Counted from the first letter of the stretch, positions 24,038 to 33,568 are shown. The stretch is 64,000 nt of DNA from Planctomycetota bacterium (GCA_003696675.1 RFGH01000229.1:27296-91295); one strand, 5' to 3'. The notes: generated by a model from the sequence alone, not told the origin. Translations and numbers: made by a program.

Positions 24038-26518
24038 ATGATGACGAACGAGTGCAAGCGGGGTCGCAGCCTTGAACTCCGCGCTCTGACCCGCAGCGTC
24101 TGGGGCGTTCCGGCGCTGGCCGTTGTGATGTTCGCTGGTTCGACGAACGCACTCGCCCAGAACTCCGAGTTCGGGCTGCTGGATGCCATAGAGGAGACCG
24201 CGGCGTTGGCTGCTCAGGGCGAACCCGCCCAGACCTCCGAGCCCGTGGACTTCAGCAGTCTTGAGGGCTCCGTGCAGGTCAACGAGTACGATCTGGTCGA
24301 CCTGCATGTGAACAGCGAGGACCTTGGCGCGGTGCTCCAGCTCCTCTCGATTCAGAGCCAGCGGAACATCATCAGCTCCAACTCGGTCCAGGCGTCCGTC
24401 ACCGCCGACCTCTACGGGGTGACCTTCTATGAGGCCCTCGACGCCATTCTCCATGTGAACGGTTTCGGCTACATCGAGAAGGGCAACTTCATTTATGTCT
24501 ACACCCGCGAGGAGCTCGAAGAGTTCGAGCGTCTCAGCCGCAAGCCCATCTCTCGCGTCATCCATCTGGATTATCTCAACGCCACGGACGCCGCCGCGTT
24601 CGCCAAGAGCATGCTCTCCGAGAGCGGCACGATCACCGCCAGCGCCGAGAGCGGGCAGTTCCAGATTCAGGACGGCAATCCCACCGGGGCCGATACCTAT
24701 GCCAACGGCGCAACGATCGTGGTTCATGATTTCGAGGAGAATGTCGAGCAGATCAGCGCCCTGATCGCCGAGCTGGACACCAAGCCGGCACAGGTGCTCA
24801 TCGAGGCAACGATCCTCCAGACCACCCTCAACGAGGCCAACGCCTTCGGCGTGGACTTCGCGGTCATCTCCGACCTGAACTTCGGCGACTTCCTCGGCTC
24901 GGGCGGCCCGCTCTCGGTCGTCGACGGGCTGATCAACGGCACCAGCCAGGATGTCTCGGGCGCGGATGTGCCCGCGGCCGGCACGGACGGGGACGGCATC
25001 GGCATCGGCTCGAACATCGGCAATGTGTCCGGCCCCTCGACCCTGAAGGTCGGCGTGGTCAGCGACGATGTCTCGGTCTTCCTCCGCGTGCTCGACCAGG
25101 TTACGGATGTCACCGTGGTCAGCAATCCCAAGCTGCTGACCCTCAACCGCCAGCCCGCGCGTGTGCTCGTTGGCACCCGCGTCGGTTACCTGAACACGAC
25201 GACCACCAACACCGCCACTACTCAGACCGTCGAGTTCCTGGATGTTGGTACCCAGCTCGCCGTCCGCCCGTTCGTCTCCAAGAACGGCCTGATCCGGCTC
25301 GAACTGCGTCCCCAGGTCTCGAACTTTGCCCTCCGTCAGGTCACGGACAGCTCCAGCAACACGGTGACCATCCCCGACGAGGATACGACCGAGATGAACA
25401 CCAATGTCATGCTCCGCGACGGGCAGACGGCGGTGCTCGGCGGCCTGTTCACCGAGTCGACCACTTCGACCCGCCGCCAGGTACCCGTGCTCGGCGATAT
25501 CCCGCTGATCGGCGCTGCCTTCCGCGGCAATGACGACGAGACCCGCCGCTCCGAGATCATCTTCCTGATCACGCCTTCGATCGTCAACGATGAGTACATC
25601 GCCGAGGCGGGCGCGATCGGCCAGGACTACCTCGACCAGGCCCGCGTGGGTGCCCGCAAGGCGCTGCTGCCGTTCTCCCGAGAGCGGCAGGTCGGCCAGC
25701 TGTTGATCAAAGCCCGCACCGCCGCGGATGAGGGCAACACTCAGCGGGCACTGTTCCTCGTGGATCGCGCTCTCACCCTCAGCCCGATGTCGCCCGACGC
25801 CCGCATGATGAAGGCCGAGCTGACCAACAAGGCCGAGCGGATGCCCAGCCGGTCGATGATCAACGGCATGCTCCATCGCGAGCTGCTCAACGGCGAGAGC
25901 CGCGTGATGGGAAGCAACCAGCCGGCCACCTTCCAGCCCGGCACCGAGACCGAAACCCCGGCCACCGAAGAGATCTTCGCCGAAGTGCCGACCGGTCCGC
26001 TCTCGGCCGACACCACCTCGGAAGTGACCGAGGAGTTCTTCGAGCAGGTCGACCCGAGCTGGGTCACCGCCGAGGTTGAGAGCGTCGAGGAACCGCAGTT
26101 CATGTCTTTCGACGCCGACTCGGGCTACGAACCCGACCCCGCCTTCACCGACGAGCCATATTTCGTCCAGATCAACCCCGACGACATGCTGCCGGGCGAG
26201 ACCGAGCCGGCGACCGCCTCGGCGAACACCGGCTCTGCGACGGACCCCCAGAACGCACGCTTCGATGCCATGAAGCAGATGGCGACCGCCGAGCCCGCGT
26301 CCGAACCGATTGCGCTGCCCGAGGATTGGTACCGCTGGGGGGACTCAAACAACCCGGCCAACGAGTTCACCAGCAACGACTTCGCTTTCGGCGGTTTCCT
26401 GGTCATCCCCCTGCCGGGCGGCGGCGCGCTGCATGTGGACTGGCCCGTCTCGAACTGGGATGTGCCCGCGACCTTCACGAATGTGCCGACCGATTCTTTC
26501 GAGCCCGGCGTTGAGTGA
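24038..26518 (+). CDS. Secretin (GspD/PilQ-like outer-membrane channel) with long C-terminal extension
   Basis: 826 residues from the ATG at 24038 (GAGGTG upstream; another ATG follows at 24041). A signal peptide (VWGVPALAVVMFAGSTNALAQ) is followed by secretin N-domains (VDLHVNSEDLGAVLQLLS, GVTFYEALDAILHVNGF). The C-terminal secretin domain has VLIEATILQTTLNEANAFGVDF and the hallmark VLGGLFTESTTSTRRQVPVLGDIPLIGAAFR. Residues beyond ~565 form an unusual tail of ~260 residues: first TPR-like (TAADEGNTQRALFLVDRALTLSP), then acidic and Pro/Thr-rich. It forms the exit pore for the pseudopilins encoded upstream. Confidence 0.93.
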   Translation: MMTNECKRGRSLELRALTRSVWGVPALAVVMFAGSTNALAQNSEFGLLDAIEETAALAAQGEPAQTSEPVDFSSLEGSVQVNEYDLVDLHVNSEDLGAVLQLLSIQSQRNIISSNSVQASVTADLYGVTFYEALDAILHVNGFGYIEKGNFIYVYTREELEEFERLSRKPISRVIHLDYLNATDAAAFAKSMLSESGTITASAESGQFQIQDGNPTGADTYANGATIVVHDFEENVEQISALIAELDTKPAQVLIEATILQTTLNEANAFGVDFAVISDLNFGDFLGSGGPLSVVDGLINGTSQDVSGADVPAAGTDGDGIGIGSNIGNVSGPSTLKVGVVSDDVSVFLRVLDQVTDVTVVSNPKLLTLNRQPARVLVGTRVGYLNTTTTNTATTQTVEFLDVGTQLAVRPFVSKNGLIRLELRPQVSNFALRQVTDSSSNTVTIPDEDTTEMNTNVMLRDGQTAVLGGLFTESTTSTRRQVPVLGDIPLIGAAFRGNDDETRRSEIIFLITPSIVNDEYIAEAGAIGQDYLDQARVGARKALLPFSRERQVGQLLIKARTAADEGNTQRALFLVDRALTLSPMSPDARMMKAELTNKAERMPSRSMINGMLHRELLNGESRVMGSNQPATFQPGTETETPATEEIFAEVPTGPLSADTTSEVTEEFFEQVDPSWVTAEVESVEEPQFMSFDADSGYEPDPAFTDEPYFVQINPDDMLPGETEPATASANTGSATDPQNARFDAMKQMATAEPASEPIALPEDWYRWGDSNNPANEFTSNDFAFGGFLVIPLPGGGALHVDWPVSNWDVPATFTNVPTDSFEPGVE

Positions 26519-26574
26519 GAGTCCGATCTGACCGATCGAACTCCCGTATGCCTGATCTCAGAAAGGACACGACC

Positions 26575-27792
26575 ATGCGGGTCATCGCGGTTTCCACGCT
26601 TGTCGCTTCGGCTTCCCTTCTTGCCGCCTGCTCGGGGCAGGGCAACTACACCCGCGAAGGCGCATCGCTTGCCAAAGAGCGCATGAGCGTCATGAAGAGC
26701 GCGACCGAGTGGGAGATGGGTCGCCAGGCCTTCCTCGCCGGGGATCTCAACAAGGCGCTGCGCAAGGTCGATGCATCGCTCTCTCTGAATGAGTCGGTCA
26801 CGAAGAGCCATGTGCTCAAAGGACGCATCCTGATCGAGATGGGCGAGCTGGGCCAGGCCCTCAAGAGCCTGCACACCGCCGAGGCCCTTGACCCGAAGGA
26901 CCCGGACGCCCAGTACTACCTCGGCATCGTCTTCGAGCGTCTCAATCGCCCGGAGGATGCGGCCGAACACTTCATGGCCGCCTGCGAGCTGGACGACTAC
27001 AACCCCGCACACGCCGTCGCCGCCGCCGAGATGCTGGTCGATCTGGATCGCGCCGAGGAGGCTCGCGAGTATCTGCTGTCCATGCCGATGGCGGGTGACA
27101 ACGCCGGCATCCGTCAGATGCTCGGTCACATCGCGCTCATCGACGGACGCAACGAGGAGGCTGTCAAGTATTTCTCGGAAGCACGCCTGCTCGCCCCGGA
27201 CGACGCGGCCATCCAGGAGAATCTCATCCGGGCGCAGATGCTCGTCGGTCAGCATGCCGCGGCCGAACTGAACATCGCCGCCCTCCGAAAGAACCCGGCC
27301 AACGCCGATCGTCGCGATCTCAAGCTGCTTCACGCCGAGGCGCTGCTCGCGGTCAATCGCCCCGTCGAGGCACGCTCCATCTATCAGGAACTGCTCAGCG
27401 ACCCGGATATGGCTTCCGATGTCTCGGCGTGGATCGGGCTTGGCAATGCCTCGTACATGGTCGGTGACCAGCGCACCCTCCGCAAGGCGGCGTCTCGTGT
27501 CGTCGCGCTCGATCCCAGCTCGCACGAGGGTTACGCGATGTGGGCCCTTTGTCACCGCCGTGATGGCCAGTATGAAAAGGCATTGACCAGCATCAACCAG
27601 GCCATCGAGCGGTCGCCCGAAGATCCATCATTCCACGCGGCCAAGGCGATGATTCTTGCCGATCTGGGACGGACCGCGGAAGCGGTTCAGTCCGCACGCA
27701 CCGCATCGCGTCTGGCCCCCGGCGACTCGGGGTATGCCACGCTCGTCAACCAGCTTCGCGCCGGCACCTACGCATCAGCACCGACCGAGTAA
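26575..27792 (+). CDS. TPR-repeat lipoprotein (pilotin/TadD-like)
   Basis: 405 residues. The ATG at 26575 has AGAAAGGA 8 bases upstream. The signal peptide MRVIAVSTLVASASLLAAC ends in a lipobox (LAAC) with lipidation at Cys19. About ten tetratricopeptide repeats follow (e.g. KALRKVDASLSLNESVTKSHVLKGR, ALDPKDPDAQYYLGIVFERL). It lies 56 bases after the secretin gene and probably assists its assembly or stability like PilF/TadD-type proteins. Its 3' end overlaps the convergent recJ by 25 bases. Confidence 0.88.
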   Translation: MRVIAVSTLVASASLLAACSGQGNYTREGASLAKERMSVMKSATEWEMGRQAFLAGDLNKALRKVDASLSLNESVTKSHVLKGRILIEMGELGQALKSLHTAEALDPKDPDAQYYLGIVFERLNRPEDAAEHFMAACELDDYNPAHAVAAAEMLVDLDRAEEAREYLLSMPMAGDNAGIRQMLGHIALIDGRNEEAVKYFSEARLLAPDDAAIQENLIRAQMLVGQHAAAELNIAALRKNPANADRRDLKLLHAEALLAVNRPVEARSIYQELLSDPDMASDVSAWIGLGNASYMVGDQRTLRKAASRVVALDPSSHEGYAMWALCHRRDGQYEKALTSINQAIERSPEDPSFHAAKAMILADLGRTAEAVQSARTASRLAPGDSGYATLVNQLRAGTYASAPTE

Positions 27793-29576
27793 CGCTGGCC
27801 GACAGACATCCCAGTTTCACCGAGCACGCGGAGATCGGCCAGCACAGGCTCGACCCGCGTGCTGCCGTTCCAAGTGGATAGCTTCGGCTCCACGATCGCT
27901 TCGATCATCTCGCCGGGGCGGATGTACACCGCTTTGTCGCCCCAGCCCCACGCGACGATCCTCGCGGCCGAACCACTCGTAGATCCGAGCTGAAACGCGA
28001 GATGATCCCCGCGAGCGCCCAACATCCGCGGCTGGCCGCACACGCGGCCGCGGACCAGCAGCCGAACGCGGGGATTGCCCGGGCCGAAGGGCGCAAGCTT
28101 TTCGAGTATTTGTGCTTCCCGTACCCCCAGCTCGGCGATGTCGGCTTCCGTGTCGTAGCGGACGACCGGGATGAGGTCGTCGTCTGTGAGCATGCCGTTG
28201 CAGTAATCAAGGAAAGATCGGGTAAAGCCATCAAGACGGTCGGTGCGGCAGGCCATGCCCGCCGCCATATCGTGACCGCCGAACCGGTCGAGATGGGCGG
28301 CGCAGTGCTCGAGCGCTCCGTGCAGATTGAAACCCTCGATGCTCCGACCGCTGCCCTTGCACATATCCCCGTCACGCTGCATCAGCACCGTAGGGCGTCC
28401 ATACTTCTCGACGAGGCGGGAACAGACGATCCCAACGACACCCGGATGCCAGCCTTCGTGTGCCAGCACAATCGCACGGACCCCGGGTCCGGTCATGCCC
28501 GCTTCTTCGGCCATCCGGCATGCCTCATCGACAATGGATCGCTCGACCCGCCGGCGTTCTTCATTCAGCGACGACAGCATCTCGGCCAGTTCCTTGGCCC
28601 GCTCGCCGCTTGCCTCGGTCAATAACTCCAATGCCTCCCGCGCATGCCCGAGCCTGCCCACAGCGTTCAGGCGGGGGGCGAGCCTAAAACCGACCGCCTC
28701 CGCGTCCACCTTGTCGGAATCCAGCCCGGAGGCGTGGATCAGGGCGTGAAGACCCTCATTCCTCGGGCGTGCCAACTGCCGCAGCCCGTGGCGGGTGATG
28801 ACCCGGTTTTCGTCACGAAGGGGCACGATGTCCGCGATCGTCCCGAGCGCCGCGAAACCCAGCAACTCGATCAGCAGCGATCGGCAGGCGGGCGAAGCCT
28901 TGTCACCGCCCGCGTGCATCGTCGCCAGCCGCCACGCCAGCTTGTATGCCACGCCAGCGCCGCACAAGTCCCCGAAGGGATACCGCGAGTCCGGGCGACG
29001 GGGGTGCACGACGGCGTACGCTGCGGGCAGATCGGCGAGCACAGCGGGGGGGTTGTGGTGATCCGTGATGATCAAATCCACACCGAGCCGGGCGGCCACC
29101 AGGGCAGGCTCCACCGCCGTGATGCCGCAGTCGACGGACAGAATCACTCTGGCCCCATCGCTCGCCAGCTGGGCGATGGCGTCGGCGTTGATGCCGTAGC
29201 CCTCGTCGATGCGGTGCGGGATGTACGCCCGCACATCCGCGTCCGGGTCGATCGCCCGGATCATGTGGATGAGAATGGCAGACGCGGTAACGCCGTCTAC
29301 ATCGTAGTCGCCGTAAATCACTACCCGCTCGCGCCCGGTCAGGGCGTCGAGAATGCGTCGGGCGGCCTTGTCGATGTCCGGCAGCAGGCCCGGATCGTGC
29401 ATCGTTTGGAGGGAGGGATCCAGAAACGCCGGACCGGTGGTGTCGTCCAGCCCGCGGGCCCGGAGAACCCGCTCGACCAGCGGCAGCGTCGCCGGGACGA
29501 CTCGCTCGGGCGTGCGGGGGACCCAACGCCGGGTCAGGCCGCGTCCGCCACTGGGTTCTTCACGCCGATGATCCAA
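27768..29576 (-). CDS. recJ: Single-stranded-DNA-specific exonuclease RecJ
   Basis: 602 residues. It degrades single-stranded DNA 5' to 3' in RecF-pathway recombination and mismatch repair. DHH-superfamily motifs are intact: VVIYGDYDVDGVTA, LSVDCGIT, LIITDHHNPP and the DHHA1 motif region with GGHDMAAGMA. The TTG start at 29576 has GGAGG 5 bases upstream. It runs divergently from the PduO-type gene across a palindromic site. The 3' end overlaps the TPR lipoprotein gene tail to tail. Confidence 0.95.
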   Translation of the reverse strand: MDHRREEPSGGRGLTRRWVPRTPERVVPATLPLVERVLRARGLDDTTGPAFLDPSLQTMHDPGLLPDIDKAARRILDALTGRERVVIYGDYDVDGVTASAILIHMIRAIDPDADVRAYIPHRIDEGYGINADAIAQLASDGARVILSVDCGITAVEPALVAARLGVDLIITDHHNPPAVLADLPAAYAVVHPRRPDSRYPFGDLCGAGVAYKLAWRLATMHAGGDKASPACRSLLIELLGFAALGTIADIVPLRDENRVITRHGLRQLARPRNEGLHALIHASGLDSDKVDAEAVGFRLAPRLNAVGRLGHAREALELLTEASGERAKELAEMLSSLNEERRRVERSIVDEACRMAEEAGMTGPGVRAIVLAHEGWHPGVVGIVCSRLVEKYGRPTVLMQRDGDMCKGSGRSIEGFNLHGALEHCAAHLDRFGGHDMAAGMACRTDRLDGFTRSFLDYCNGMLTDDDLIPVVRYDTEADIAELGVREAQILEKLAPFGPGNPRVRLLVRGRVCGQPRMLGARGDHLAFQLGSTSGSAARIVAWGWGDKAVYIRPGEMIEAIVEPKLSTWNGSTRVEPVLADLRVLGETGMSVGQRYSVGADA

Positions 29577-29601
29577 GCCCGCCTCCGTGCGCCACCCCGG
29601 A

Positions 29602-29618
29602 GTCAGTCATAGACTGAC
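29602..29618. promoter_or_regulatory. 17-bp perfect palindrome between recJ and the cobalamin adenosyltransferase gene
   Basis: GTCAGTC-ATA-GACTGAC. It lies 7 bases before the ATG at 29626 and 25 bases from the recJ start. It may be an operator for a dimeric regulator or a small leader hairpin. The plus-strand gene has no Shine-Dalgarno sequence here. Confidence 0.5.
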
Positions 29619-29625
29619 CCCGACC

Positions 29626-30222
29626 ATGGTCAAGCTTACCAGAATCTATACCCGGGCCGGGGACGACGGCCGCACGATGCTCGGAACCGGCGCCCGCGTG
29701 CCCAAGGATGACCTCCGGGTCGAGGCTTATGGCACCGTGGACGAGGCCAACGCCTTCCTCGGATCGGCGGTCCTCGCTTGCCGCAAAACCCTGCCCGAAG
29801 TCACCGAAGCGTTGCAATCCATCCAGCACGATCTCTTCGATGTCGGGGCCGACCTGTGTACCCCCGTCCAGCCCAATGAGGAGCCGGGCTCTCGCCTGCG
29901 GATCATTCCAGACCAGACCGCCGCCCTCGAACGGCTGATCGACGAGCACAACGCCGGGCTGTCCCCGCTGACGAGCTTCGTTCTGCCGGGGGGCACCGCG
30001 GAATCGTGCGCCCTCCATCTGGCACGGACGGTCATCCGCCGGGCCGAACGAATCGTGGCGGCCCTTTGTCAGGCGGAACCGGACGCCACCAACCCCGAAA
30101 CACTGCGGTATCTCAATCGGCTCAGCGACCTGCTCTTCGTCCTCGCCCGCGTCGCCAACGACCGCGGCGACTCCGATGTGCTCTGGCAGCCGGGAAAGAA
30201 CCGCACGCCCCCAGGAACCTGA
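29626..30222 (+). CDS. PduO-type cob(I)alamin adenosyltransferase
   Basis: 198 residues. It transfers adenosyl from ATP to cob(I)alamin to make coenzyme B12. Signatures: KLTRIYTRAGDDGRTMLGTG (ATP site), VEAYGTVDEANAFLGSA, FVLPGGTAESCALHLARTVIRRAER and YLNRLSDLLFVLAR. The ATG at 29626 matches the family N-terminus but has no ribosome-binding site; the perfect palindrome just upstream may place the promoter next to the start. It may supply cofactor for a B12-dependent ribonucleotide reductase (see 58881-59270). Confidence 0.94.
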   Translation: MVKLTRIYTRAGDDGRTMLGTGARVPKDDLRVEAYGTVDEANAFLGSAVLACRKTLPEVTEALQSIQHDLFDVGADLCTPVQPNEEPGSRLRIIPDQTAALERLIDEHNAGLSPLTSFVLPGGTAESCALHLARTVIRRAERIVAALCQAEPDATNPETLRYLNRLSDLLFVLARVANDRGDSDVLWQPGKNRTPPGT

Positions 30223-30236
30223 TCCAGCCCCGACGC

Positions 30237-31664
30237 ATGGACGCTGCTCCCACCCATCCCGCCCGACGGTTGACCGACAGGCTGGTCCCGCCGGGCCCGC
30301 ATGGGTTCGTGGAGTCACCCGACGAGATCCGCATGCAGGCGATCCGGTTCGTCGGACTGACCGCCTTGATCGAGGGGGTTCTGATCCTCACCCGATGGGT
30401 CCTGCTACCCAGCCTGCGGGATATTACGGGGGACGCCGGCTGGTGGCCGCTGGGCGGCTCGCTTGCATTGGAGTTCACTTGGGCGGGCATCTATCTCGCC
30501 GCAGCGTTCGTGGTCTTCGCGCTACGCCCCGATCCCCGCTGGACCGTCCGCACGACGCTGGCGCTGGTGGTCGCATCGACCACGATCGCCATCGTGCGCC
30601 GTGCGATCGGACTCGACCCCGGTCCGGGCGGGCACGCCCTGGCGACCATGCTGATCGCCCATACCACCGGGGCGATCATGCTCCCTTGGACACCCCGGCA
30701 GGCCATGACAATCGCGGGAATCTGGGCTTTGCTCAGCTCGATCAGCCTCATCGCGATCGAGGACCGCGGCGGGGTGTCCGCGCCCGCGAGCATCTTCGCG
30801 ACGCTGGCGGTAACCGTTCCGGGCACAATGATCGCTTTCTTTCGATCTACACGGTTGCGGGATCGGTTCACGGTGCGGGCTCTTGAGGATCGGTACGCCC
30901 GCGTTCGCGAGGAACTGACCGCTGCCCGCCAGATCCACGAAGGGGCCTTCCCCCAGCCCCGGGTGACGGGTGAGGTGCGATTCGCGTACGAGTATCGTCC
31001 GATGAGCCAGATCGGGGGCGACTATGTGTTCGCAGCGGTGGACGACCCGTCCGATCCGATGTCGGCGGTCAGCGTGGTTCTGCTCGATGTGACTGGTCAC
31101 GGTATTCCCGCCGCCCTGACCGTCAACAGGCTCCAGGGAGAGCTGGCTCGCCTCGTGGCGGAGTATCCCGGCATGTCCGCCGGGGCGTTGCTCGAGCAGC
31201 TCAATCGGTATGTGTACCTGACCTTGGCCGAGCAGAGCGTCTTCGTGACGGCGGTCGCGGTCCGAGCCGATCCGGTCAATGGCACCGCTGATATCGCTAG
31301 CGCTGGCCATCCTCCGGTGCTCGTCCGTCGCAGCAACGGCGAACTGGACACCGTGGGCGCGACCGCAACTGTGCTGGGAGCCCAGGAACCCGACGAATAC
31401 CTGTCCAAGCCGGTGACGGTCCGATTTACCCCCGGAGATTCGGTGATCGCGTTCACCGACGGCGTGACGGAGGCCCGCAGCCCGGAGGGCGCGATGTTCG
31501 GCGTGCAGGGCGTCCGCTCCGTGATCGACGCCGGACGCCCCGACCCGTCCCGCCGCTGGCCGGAACTGATTGCCGAAGCGGTGCAGAAACATCACCCGGG
31601 AGCCCCCACAGATGATACATTGATCGTGGAGATCTACCGGGTGCGTGACGGAGGGCGATCGTGA
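30237..31664 (+). CDS. Membrane PP2C/SpoIIE-type serine phosphatase (first of tandem pair)
   Basis: 475 residues. About six membrane spans occupy residues ~35-200. A short coiled coil (FTVRALEDRYARVREELTAARQIHEGAFPQP) leads to a PP2C/SpoIIE domain with metal-binding motifs YRPMSQIGGDY, VVLLDVTGHGIPAA, SAGHPP and FTDGVTEAR. It would dephosphorylate serines on regulatory proteins, typically anti-sigma-factor antagonists, in response to a membrane signal. The ATG at 30237 is 14 bases after the adenosyltransferase stop; the ribosome-binding site is unclear. The start of the next paralogue overlaps its stop (GTGA). Confidence 0.9.
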   Translation: MDAAPTHPARRLTDRLVPPGPHGFVESPDEIRMQAIRFVGLTALIEGVLILTRWVLLPSLRDITGDAGWWPLGGSLALEFTWAGIYLAAAFVVFALRPDPRWTVRTTLALVVASTTIAIVRRAIGLDPGPGGHALATMLIAHTTGAIMLPWTPRQAMTIAGIWALLSSISLIAIEDRGGVSAPASIFATLAVTVPGTMIAFFRSTRLRDRFTVRALEDRYARVREELTAARQIHEGAFPQPRVTGEVRFAYEYRPMSQIGGDYVFAAVDDPSDPMSAVSVVLLDVTGHGIPAALTVNRLQGELARLVAEYPGMSAGALLEQLNRYVYLTLAEQSVFVTAVAVRADPVNGTADIASAGHPPVLVRRSNGELDTVGATATVLGAQEPDEYLSKPVTVRFTPGDSVIAFTDGVTEARSPEGAMFGVQGVRSVIDAGRPDPSRRWPELIAEAVQKHHPGAPTDDTLIVEIYRVRDGGRS

Positions 31665-33127
31665 GCCGACCGGGCGGCTTAGAAACCACGGAGTTCCGGC
31701 GGAGTTTCTCGATCGAGACCGATCGGTTGTTGCGTCGACGATTGGCCTGGTTCGCCTCGGTCTGGGGCGGGCTGGGCTTCCTCGGTTTCTTCGCCGTGGT
31801 GGCGATTTCCATCTTCACCGAAGCCAACTTGCTCACGGTGCTGTTCTCCGGATCGGCCGGGGGATTGCTGAAGATCCTCCCGGCCTTCGGACTCATCGCA
31901 TGGATGGCGGCGTATGGCGGAACGCTGTTTCTTGTTTTCATCAAGAAGAACATCTCCACCGATCTGATCGTTCGTCTGACCATCGGGCTGATCGTGTTCG
32001 ACGGCGTGTCGGCGCTTTGCGCACGCATCGGCGGCGTCGATGGCTACAACCTCTGGTATTTCTGGTTGGCGCACCTGATCGCGTGCATGGTCTTCCCCTG
32101 GACCGTGCGTCAGGCTCTGATTCCAATCGCGATCATTCTTCCGATCAGCGCCGCCAGCCGCATCCTTCTCGAGGGTGGGTCCGTGCCCGGGACGATCGGC
32201 TGGTCGGCGTTCGTTCTGGCCATGATGACTCCCGGGGTTGTCATCTGCGGCATTCGTCACTCGCAGCGGGTCCAGAAAGCCAGCAACCGCTTCCTGAACC
32301 AGCGCTACGGCATGCTCCGGCAGGAACTCGCGTACGCCCGACAAGTGCACGAGGCCCTCTTTCCGACGCCCAGGCTCGATGGCCCGGTCTGCTTCTCGTA
32401 TAAGTACGAGCCCATGCGGCAGATCGGTGGAGACTATCTCTACGCCCACACCAGCATCCGCGACGGGCGAGAGTTGTTCAATGTGGTTCTTCTGGATGTC
32501 ACCGGCCATGGCATCCCGGCCGCGCTGACCGTCAATCGCCTCCACGGCGAGATCGACCTGCGTTTCGCCGAACAGCCGGACATCGGCCCCGGCGAGCTGC
32601 TCCGCCTGCTCAACCGCTACATCGCCCTCACGCTCGCCAAGCATTCGATCTTCGCAACCGCGGTGTGCTTCCAGTTCGATCACGAGCGGGGCGTTGTGCG
32701 ATATGCGTCGGGCGGGCATCCGCCCTCATTCATCCGCGGCATCGACGGCACGCTCCGCGAGCTGGACCCCACGAGCTTCGTCCTGGGCGCCTGCCCCGAC
32801 AAGGATTTCGACCCCGGCGAACGGGAGGTCGAGTTCCACGAGGGCGACGCGCTGATCGCCTACACCGACGGCGCCATCGAGGCCCGCTCCATGCAGGGTG
32901 AGATGCTGCGGATCGACGGGCTGCGGCGTTTGCTCTCCGGACCCGCGGTGCCCGGGGTGCCGGGCGGGCTCGGCGCGTGGTCGGAACTGATCCTGTCCGA
33001 GGTCACCCGCCACCGGGGCGGCATGCCCCCGGAGGATGACACCCTCGCCATCGAGGTCTATCGGGCCATCCGGACCGGGGCTGCCCTCAACAAGGTGCCC
33101 GATTCGGCGGCCGCAGCTCGCAACTGA
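31661..33127 (+). CDS. Membrane PP2C/SpoIIE-type serine phosphatase (second of tandem pair)
   Basis: 488 residues from the GTG at 31661, overlapping the preceding stop by four bases. It has the same plan as its neighbour: ~6 membrane spans, linker RYGMLRQELAYARQVHEALFPTPR, then the catalytic domain (YEPMRQIGGDYLY, VVLLDVTGHGIPAALTVNRLHGE, SGGHPPSF, AYTDGAIEAR). The two catalytic domains are far more alike than the membrane domains, which suggests duplication with divergence of the sensory part. No anti-sigma or STAS gene is nearby. Confidence 0.92.
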   Translation: MSRPGGLETTEFRRSFSIETDRLLRRRLAWFASVWGGLGFLGFFAVVAISIFTEANLLTVLFSGSAGGLLKILPAFGLIAWMAAYGGTLFLVFIKKNISTDLIVRLTIGLIVFDGVSALCARIGGVDGYNLWYFWLAHLIACMVFPWTVRQALIPIAIILPISAASRILLEGGSVPGTIGWSAFVLAMMTPGVVICGIRHSQRVQKASNRFLNQRYGMLRQELAYARQVHEALFPTPRLDGPVCFSYKYEPMRQIGGDYLYAHTSIRDGRELFNVVLLDVTGHGIPAALTVNRLHGEIDLRFAEQPDIGPGELLRLLNRYIALTLAKHSIFATAVCFQFDHERGVVRYASGGHPPSFIRGIDGTLRELDPTSFVLGACPDKDFDPGEREVEFHEGDALIAYTDGAIEARSMQGEMLRIDGLRRLLSGPAVPGVPGGLGAWSELILSEVTRHRGGMPPEDDTLAIEVYRAIRTGAALNKVPDSAAAARN

Positions 33128-33135
33128 TCCGGCTC

Positions 33136-33480
33136 TCAGTCCTTCACTCCCTCAACGAGCCCGGGCGTGGTGTACTTAGCCAGGCAGGCCTCGAGGTCGA
33201 CGCCGTTGATGTTGGCCAAGGTCGCCAGCCAGGCTAGAACATCCGCGAACTCCTCTTCGAGGTTGGCCCGTTCTTCCGGGGTCGGGGGGCGTTTGGGGCT
33301 GTTGTTGGCCGCCAAGGCGGTCGCCAACTCCCCGAACTCCTCGGCCAAATACAGGAAGGTCCCGGCAGTCCCGCGAGCGGAGTCGGTCTTGAAGTACCGC
33401 TCGCGGATGAGTTCCTGAAGCCCCCGGATGGTCATCGGGGTGGTGGGGTTCTGATCGGGTTGGCTGGGGGGGCTGGGCAT
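33136..33480 (-). CDS. MazG-like nucleotide pyrophosphohydrolase domain protein
   Basis: 114 residues. The all-alpha MazG pattern is visible: TFLYLAEEFGELATAL with the E-E-x-x-E metal-binding helix, then NLEEEFADVLAWLATLAN giving the second E-x-x-D pair. Such proteins hydrolyse (d)NTPs to monophosphates for house-cleaning. The start could be 33480 or the ATG at 33435 (MTIRGLQELI); neither has a strong ribosome-binding site. It is divergent from rpsL, so the 33481-33653 region carries both promoters. Confidence 0.85.
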   Translation of the reverse strand: MPSPPSQPDQNPTTPMTIRGLQELIRERYFKTDSARGTAGTFLYLAEEFGELATALAANNSPKRPPTPEERANLEEEFADVLAWLATLANINGVDLEACLAKYTTPGLVEGVKD

Positions 33481-33568
33481 GGCCGGCGAGTCTACGCTCC
33501 CGCACTCCCGCCCGGGGCTGACGCCGGGCCCCTTCTCTGGCGGCCCAAAGTCCCGGTTTCGCCCTCGC

